Shown here: piece by piece, positions 61,301-64,000 of the stretch
How the letters are laid out: every line of letters begins with the position of its first letter
How positions within the stretch are numbered: the stretch's first letter is position 1
Source: Verrucomicrobiota bacterium
GTDB taxonomy: Bacteria; Verrucomicrobiota; Verrucomicrobiia; Limisphaerales; UBA1319
DNA length: 64,000 nucleotides
Direction: 5' to 3'
Assembly: GCA_022711435.1 (NCBI GenBank)
Contig: JAKLFB010000011.1
Coordinates: forward strand, 1 to 64,000
Notes under the pieces: model-generated
Seen by the model: only the letters and a program-made list of their open reading frames with translations
Told to the model about the DNA's origin: nothing
The model's database searches: none
Position numbers and translations under genes: made by a program

Positions 61301-64000
61301 CGAGCACGGTTGATCCGTGTAGAGGGAGATCGCCCCTCCGCCCAGGCCTTGGGCGGCGCCGGTCGAGTTGCGGCGGATCAGGCAATTCTCGACGGCCAAG
61401 GCGCCTTGATCGACATCGATGGCCCCGCCCCACAGGCTGGAGGTGGATTCCGTGACGGCACAAGCGCGCAGCGTGAGCTGACCCGCGAGGCCCACGTAGA
61501 TCGCGCCGCCTGAGGTGTCGGCCCCGCTGGGCAGGCGGTTGCGTCCATGCGTAAGCGTCACGCCCTCGATGACCACGGCGGCCCGGACCTGGAACAGCTG
61601 GGTATCCGGCTGGCGATTGCCATCGGAGTCGCCGCTGATGACCAGCAGGTCAGCGCCAGGGCCTTTGAGAGTGAGATTCCGCTCGAGCAGCAAAGGTCCC
61701 TGTTGGTGGTTGAGGCGGATCAGCGCGGGATAGCTCGGGAGCGCGAAAGTGATGACATCGTTGTTGTCGGCCTGGCTGACGGCATAGCGCAGGGAGCCGG
61801 GGTCTTCGTCGTCCTCGGCGCGCGTGACCAAGAAGTTGCGCGGGGCCTCCTGGAGCAGGATCGAGAGGTTCTTGCGCGCGGTGTTCAGGACAGAGTCAAC
61901 CGCCTCGATCCTGAAGGTTGTGCCGCCGGGGCTGTTCGGCGGAAAGAGGTGATCGGGATTCACCACAAACTGGAGGCCCGCCAAGGCCAGCGTCGCTTCG
62001 GCTGGCGTGCCGGTGAAGCGATAGGTTCCAGTGCCACTTTGTTGGACGAACCCGCCCAAGTGGGCCGGATCGAAGGCGCCCTTGTCCTTGTCGTCAATCG
62101 AGACCGTGACCGTGATCGCCGCACGATCGTCGTCATCGATGGACACGGCGGCGAACGGGACGACCGGCGGGGCGGGGTCGAGCAAGACGGGCTGGAGCTC
62201 ATCTTCGGGGATGCCCGAGATGAGGGGAGCGCCGTTGACCGAAGTGATGGCGATCCGGGTTGCGCTGTTGGCACGGCTCGTGTGGCCGCTATCCACGACC
62301 GTGATTGTCAGCGTGACTGTTTTGGTCGCATTCAGGACGCGGTCGGGCCTCTGAGCGGGGCGGAACGTGATCGCTCGAATCTGCGCAGTCACCTGCGCGG
62401 CCGTCCCGCTCAACGTCGTCTGGGACAGCGTCCCCATCCCGGGATCGTCGAGGGTGATGGCGACCTTGAGCGGGTCGCCCTGGTCAGGATCGGTCACTGA
62501 GACGGTGCGAAAAGGCAGGACGGGGGGCTGGTTGGGGTCGTCGGTGGTGCGGAGGATCTCGGTGGTGACGCCCGTGATGTTGGGGGGGTCGTTCACGCTC
62601 TGGATCGTGAGCGTGATGGTGCCGGACGCGGTGGCGCCTTGGGCGTCGGCCACGGTTGCCTGGAAGGTGACTGCGGTATTGTTGGCCTTGTTGGGAGTGG
62701 GACGGTACCCGACGCCGCGCAGAGCATTCTGCACGGCCGCGGCGTCTCCGCCGAGGCTGGGTGAGGCGGGCTCGAGGACGCCATAGGTGAAACCCGGATC
62801 GCTCACCGGTTGGAGGGTCAGCGTGAAGCTCTCGCCCACATCCGGGTCGGTGATGACCGCGCGGAACGGCATGACGGTCTGCGTGTCCTTGAAGGACGCG
62901 GGGCTGGCTGAGACGCTCAGCGTCGGCGCATCGTTGACCGAGGCGATGCTGAAAGTGCGCTCGCCATTCTGGGCGGCGCTGAGGCCGGCGGCGTCAGTGA
63001 CAGTGAGCGTGAGGGCGAAGGACTCCGTCTGCCCTACCGGCTGGCGATTCGCCACAGGCTGGAACTGCACGCCTTGGAGCTTGGTCGTGGCTGCGGCAGG
63101 CGTGTCCGTGATCGGGAAGGTCGTCCCTGAAGGCAGCAGCATCGTGCCCGCGCCCGTATCGGTGCTCCAGGTGACATTGACTGTCACAGATTGGCTGACG
63201 ACGTTCCCGCCGACCCGCACCTTGTCGTCGTCTTCGACCGTCACGGCGGAGAAGATCGAGGCGACGGCGTTGTCGTTGACTGAGGTTGGCAGGGAGCCGA
63301 CGATGCGCGGCGCGTCGTTCACCGGGGAGACCGCCAGCGACACCGTGGCCGAACCGGAGGCGCTGCTTTGGTCGGTGGCGGTGACGGTGAAAACTGTTGT
63401 TTCCGTTTCGCCAAGGGGGATGCGATTCTGGACGGGCGTGAAGACGAGCGCTTTGAGATAACTCTTGGCATCCGCAACGGATCGTGCCGTGAGGGTGTAA
63501 ATGACATCGGAGCCGGAAACGGCCTTCGTGAAGCCAGGGGCGCTGACCGGGAAGCTCCCCACGCCGTCGGGGAACTTGACGGTCGCGGAAAGCTGTTCTC
63601 CATCGTCGCTGTCGGCGAGGTCGATTTTCTTGAGCGGCTCGCTGGTCTGTTTATCGGTGATGGGGCTGGGAGCGGGAGAGCCAAAAGTGACCTGCGGGGG
63701 GTCGTTCACGGTGCTCACGGTGATCGAGAAAGTCTGCGGGTCACTTGTGTCATCGCCGCCGTTGGCAGTGCCACCGTTGTCCTTCAACTCGACCGTCACC
63801 GTGGCCGCCCCGTTCGCATTGTCGGCCGGCGTGTAGGTCAAGGTGCCGTCGGGGGCAATCGCCGGCCGTGCACTGAACAGCGCCGGGTTGTCATCGCTCA
63901 CCAAGAACTCCACAGTTTGACTCGACTCGCCAGGGCCTGGATTGATTGCTGTGGCCCAACCGGTCACTGTCTTCGCCCCCGCATCCTCGTTCACCGTCTG
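52364..64000 (-). CDS. giant secreted/surface protein, C-terminal 3,878 codons (N-terminus outside the window)
   Basis: The frame is open to the right edge. From N to C: tandem cadherin-like modules (VNDAP/ANDxDxD type), then a parallel beta-helix region (SLRYAVSQADNNDVITF, about 61830-60860). A lamin-tail-like domain (INEIHFDPNPSPP, about 60740-60500) precedes more cadherin-like domains interrupted by five copies of a roughly 65-residue HGLATG module (60085-60455 twice, 59195-59390, 58680-58850, 57300-57480). Seven FG-GAP repeats (54170-52980), probably one seven-bladed propeller, lead to an Ig-like domain and a C-terminal module ending SFFRVAICP. No PEP-CTERM tail, autotransporter barrel or T9SS domain is seen. 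A role in adhesion is likely. Confidence 0.9.
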   Translation of the reverse strand, partial: QTVNEDAGAKTVTGWATAINPGPGESSQTVEFLVSDDNPALFSARPAIAPDGTLTYTPADNANGAATVTVELKDNGGTANGGDDTSDPQTFSITVSTVNDPPQVTFGSPAPSPITDKQTSEPLKKIDLADSDDGEQLSATVKFPDGVGSFPVSAPGFTKAVSGSDVIYTLTARSVADAKSYLKALVFTPVQNRIPLGETETTVFTVTATDQSSASGSATVSLAVSPVNDAPRIVGSLPTSVNDNAVASIFSAVTVEDDDKVRVGGNVVSQSVTVNVTWSTDTGAGTMLLPSGTTFPITDTPAAATTKLQGVQFQPVANRQPVGQTESFALTLTVTDAAGLSAAQNGERTFSIASVNDAPTLSVSASPASFKDTQTVMPFRAVITDPDVGESFTLTLQPVSDPGFTYGVLEPASPSLGGDAAAVQNALRGVGYRPTPNKANNTAVTFQATVADAQGATASGTITLTIQSVNDPPNITGVTTEILRTTDDPNQPPVLPFRTVSVTDPDQGDPLKVAITLDDPGMGTLSQTTLSGTAAQVTAQIRAITFRPAQRPDRVLNATKTVTLTITVVDSGHTSRANSATRIAITSVNGAPLISGIPEDELQPVLLDPAPPVVPFAAVSIDDDDRAAITVTVSIDDKDKGAFDPAHLGGFVQQSGTGTYRFTGTPAEATLALAGLQFVVNPDHLFPPNSPGGTTFRIEAVDSVLNTARKNLSILLQEAPRNFLVTRAEDDEDPGSLRYAVSQADNNDVITFALPSYPALIRLNHQQGPLLLERNLTLKGPGADLLVISGDSDGNRQPDTQLFQVRAAVVIEGVTLTHGRNRLPSGADTSGGAIYVGLAGQLTLRACAVTESTSSLWGGAIDVDQGALAVENCLIRRNSTGAAQGLGGGAISLYTDQPCSFVNTTFSGNRQLSLNGFGGGALYIENLTPSSELPVQVAHCTFAENVDAAGRGSSIRANVFGTMVRVQNCIFADGCGKNLGVEGAGRIVSLSGNVSDDSTRVVLTQGGQPKEIFLLDAAEGDLTQTNPLLVLPLDARIRPTAAYRLQPSSPARGLAVYPSATTDQRGALRDDGDPDAGALETEASARIVINEIHFDPNPSPPADEPACDFVELHVPRDSVPVDLGGFSLWAGGGLRHLFPAGTVVQPGRGIIVADSSFSAGTVEYPTPVQTPSVSVAISRYEAASNPAQVVVVSPDHGLATGERIVIQGAPLSAYNGEQAITRLGQDKFSLDAPYRHAIADFASCNGGAAVQVTSPGHGLATLDRVTIADTITDYSGDHSVTRIDADTFSVPVAFTTNPAEKGSWTPASSGDQGAWIARLNLEQRGRIRLFDAGHNLVSSLAYVAEFVDPDGVLTPDNLAHSSISLTPDFVGFALLPHRVLGAALPGFVRFIDGKLDPNGEATSPGFDTHGTAFGSPNAKPTAGSDVWFVDEDLAADIPVLANDADADGLDQLVLVDVSATTEPGTGSASSVETLAQARVQVYPADTPLRGLGLIYDPRVSQALQALPAGEEAVEVFYYEIVDIGAGPVRQYKPTSPPQPNQTVVVSPGHRLASGAWIILSGALSDAGGSSPYNGTFSIEPVNDDEFIIPVAFADDPIVKGGWITRDPRQAGSRAEGDVTVTVIGANDPPAPGEDLVTTDEEGVVRIMGDPDLAGAAWAFDTDSEYPVKPVISAVSLLPNDDDPDSDDGPASLTLVGVAAGVQAILDFAPGDTAGTVKVHSPNHQLADGTVILISGYGGYRSYNGFHRAALLGDPDWFSIPVAYVDNADAKGEWAILNDVNRLTAVTAFGAAVRLELRADRIETSIVYNPRASAYLNGLALGESADDSFYYAVQDRHSAVSLARVTVRVAGVNDPPVPGPDPASLSQLDSLLRQQGLTLEELIAQLDLLYSLPAAAGSDPRAQTWVQFAPSGSSEPPVQLLLTGLWATDAATAITLAAADLKGNDSDVDRTDSWSVLSVASPSRGGAQITRSADGATLTYDPADSVRLRQLAREELYLDSFTVTVSDGQGGNVDSLAVVLVSGLNETPGALDDLAQTTEDQPLVFAPDPPADYPSVLKNDEDDDIDGFEPDNVLRLVPFTGARSSPGEAFVTTSGSSLTYDPTVSPILNALIEGAQYADTFTYTVMDGSFLFANDDFFRAAADSAAMELEVLRNDRNLTRTGRAVQAYRAAASPALTVVVAPAHGLATGAAVAIADCATAGLYNQVHHVTALDADTFSIPVPFVDDPAQKGLWVPLTITKVTAASSGGTIEINAAASALIYRPQVNFVGDETFAYTISDGQGGIDSGTVTVRVTVDHLNGNLQASPDQFSIAKGQSPVLDVLANDGIVPNASQNLAITGLFDTPSDDVVELVNGSIVYRQKAGEQPPYTRTFWYEISGGGPARAVAQASVRVVDRQNSLPIRNDAFSVAVGSRSNPLDVLANDNLLPGSTAGLAISSFSSPTHGQVTRGATDAQLLYTPDSGFSGTDTFTYVAADGVGGTGEAAVTVTVGRLIAARDFFAAPFDRASDPSDDARTSTLDVLANDGLLPPDGAVLSIGGVAPQTSTLGELRIADDGRSLVFDPAPGQLGEMTCTYTVQDGSGHEASAEVTIAVFAAGAKASPDFFTVLADSSANPLPVLLNDAFVPGPGRMLTVVEAGAGLDGPNHGGTVVVQPDALFYTPAPGYVGEETFTYTMTDSRSTDMARIVVQVSPGTLYANSDAFTVFFESSGAAELGREFSLPVLANDGVIPDRGQFLRITGVGIDDANAQNAPDKQGQVRISADGLSLLYAPMDQDFPYTERFTYEVSDGTSRRADAKVEVLVQQRANIRDLETHNDFFSVARDSAANILAVLGNDGVKPASADGWRITNVERPAFEGAAVVRGSAIWFTPQPGFVGTTTFRYQVSDGLGGTGSAAVTVKVGDHPLAPDLFAACSGSADNVLDVLANDALRPETADAYHLLDAGGADQGGAVSVRDGRLLYTPDEGYAGSYPYTERFEYRVADDSAGAAVGQAAVVVHRDGSDRASAVLHITVQGVNDPPVITGTSDQYAITDKDHVNPFAGVTITEVDAFGDQPLTIEIMIDNPEKGILDTRNTGFIQTAPGTYTFAGCTAASATAALHNLVFWPAENRITVPTTEVARFTLKVDDGYVAAPVTDTVTAVAVTAVNDPPIIQGTVAGLTVYHQLTIRPFAGVLVTEVDDLALQPLRITVAVSDPSHGYFTDLGSFVRTGPGDYVLETTTGADGTLALRGLVFVPTTDGRVVFQTSETTQFTITVDDHFQTPPVSDSLTTVIAMHGLIQKLMASDGSSFDEFGFAVSANRDLVAAGAPFDDPIASQSGSVYLFARQFGDPESWMQIQKIVPADAAKEDQFGCSVALEGGTLAAGARKDVHNGIKSGSVYVFERGQDGTEAWSQVQKLAPSNGTTDNEFGRAIALSGDFLAVGAPRPTRLNKRSGSVYLFARNPAPGPAWILVREIVPADGLAGDYFGWALSLSGDGLLVGAPLANAPATGSGAVYVFSRNQGGPNAWGQVQKLTPADTAAGDGFGSAVALSGSWLAVGAPYDADFGDRSGSAYLFSRTGTGATPWLQARKIQAADPARYDEFGCAVSLDDGLLLVGARLDDDSGSKSGSAYLFGQNCGGADAWGLVEKLAPPMLDAYYEFGSAVSIRDHTIAIGARHESETGKRFGACYIYRAKFNNPPMLATPIPDQWTLVNQSFTYALAPGTFGDPDVGDMLTLAATQDPASPPASWLSFNPETATFSGTPSAPADHTIIVEAADEDGAAASDSFQIRVLTSAPGGLAIAALAAPPLDLPARLDYPTLFLQEGPYGLWVDLTFRRRIDDPQLAYWIERSSDLATWASASADIVGQQSVAVNDRYEWVTVRVRTLPAAQSISFFRVAICP

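Noticed and set aside
53477..63461. Several long + strand frames opposite the giant surface protein
   Set aside because: The - strand frame carries repeated recognisable domains; the + frames are shadows without motifs or start signals.

Overview
The window is about 64 kb of GC-rich bacterial DNA, most likely from a Verrucomicrobiota genome (possibly Limisphaerales/Pedosphaerales). This placement is inferred from several features: a GspE/PilM-PilN/PilO/secretin row of the kind found in that phylum, very large secreted cadherin-like and PA14 proteins ending in -FYR-type tails, a small lysine-rich winged-helix protein, sulfatase and DUF3472 genes, and mosaic hairpin-rich repeats filling the spaces between genes. 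No rRNA or other strong taxonomic marker is present.

Region 1 (1-12,300, + strand) is an exosortase/exopolysaccharide regulatory island: outer-membrane beta-barrel protein, exosortase, PrsK histidine kinase, a degenerate PrsR-like regulator, a polysaccharide-export lipoprotein, an intact PrsR sigma-54 activator, and the long TPR lipoprotein PrsT. The first PrsR copy keeps its receiver and DNA-binding parts but has lost the GAFTGA loop, the Walker B aspartate and a probable arginine finger. It looks like a built-in antagonist of the second copy.

Region 2 (12,301-19,419) is repeat-rich. It holds two head-to-head C-terminal gene fragments, a pair of ABC-2 permeases, a secreted O-methyltransferase-like protein, a sulfatase, and a 299-bp tandem duplication. 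Region 3 (19,420-25,856) is a type II secretion/type IV pilus operon whose genes overlap by 4 bp. Region 4 (25,858-26,977) is a REP-associated tyrosine transposase (RAYT) element with 37-bp inverted ends. It abuts the secretin stop codon on one side and supplies the stop codon of a response regulator on the other. Two solo copies of its end lie directly behind region-1 genes.

Region 5 (26,959-32,282, - strand) carries a response regulator, a PAS histidine kinase and indolepyruvate:ferredoxin oxidoreductase (iorAB). A DUF3472 protein and a histone-deacetylase-like enzyme (+ strand) separate it from region 6 (34,218-43,615, - strand). Region 6 is a compact redox operon: ETF-quinone-oxidoreductase-like protein, an 884-aa fusion of Old Yellow Enzyme with a GltD/NfnL-like module, EtfB, a divergent EtfA, a small monooxygenase, an iron alcohol dehydrogenase and citrate synthase. 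This gene set could be an undescribed route passing electrons from a flavoenzyme through ETF to quinone.

Region 7 (43,673-64,000) has a tRNA-Ile(CAU), a small wHTH protein, a 1177-aa secreted protein with an almost fresh 663-bp internal duplication, an SPFH-HTH plus zinc-ribbon membrane protein pair, a beta-propeller protein, and the C-terminal 3,878 codons of a giant surface protein. No protein ending inside the window shows a recognisable PEP-CTERM-like sorting tail.
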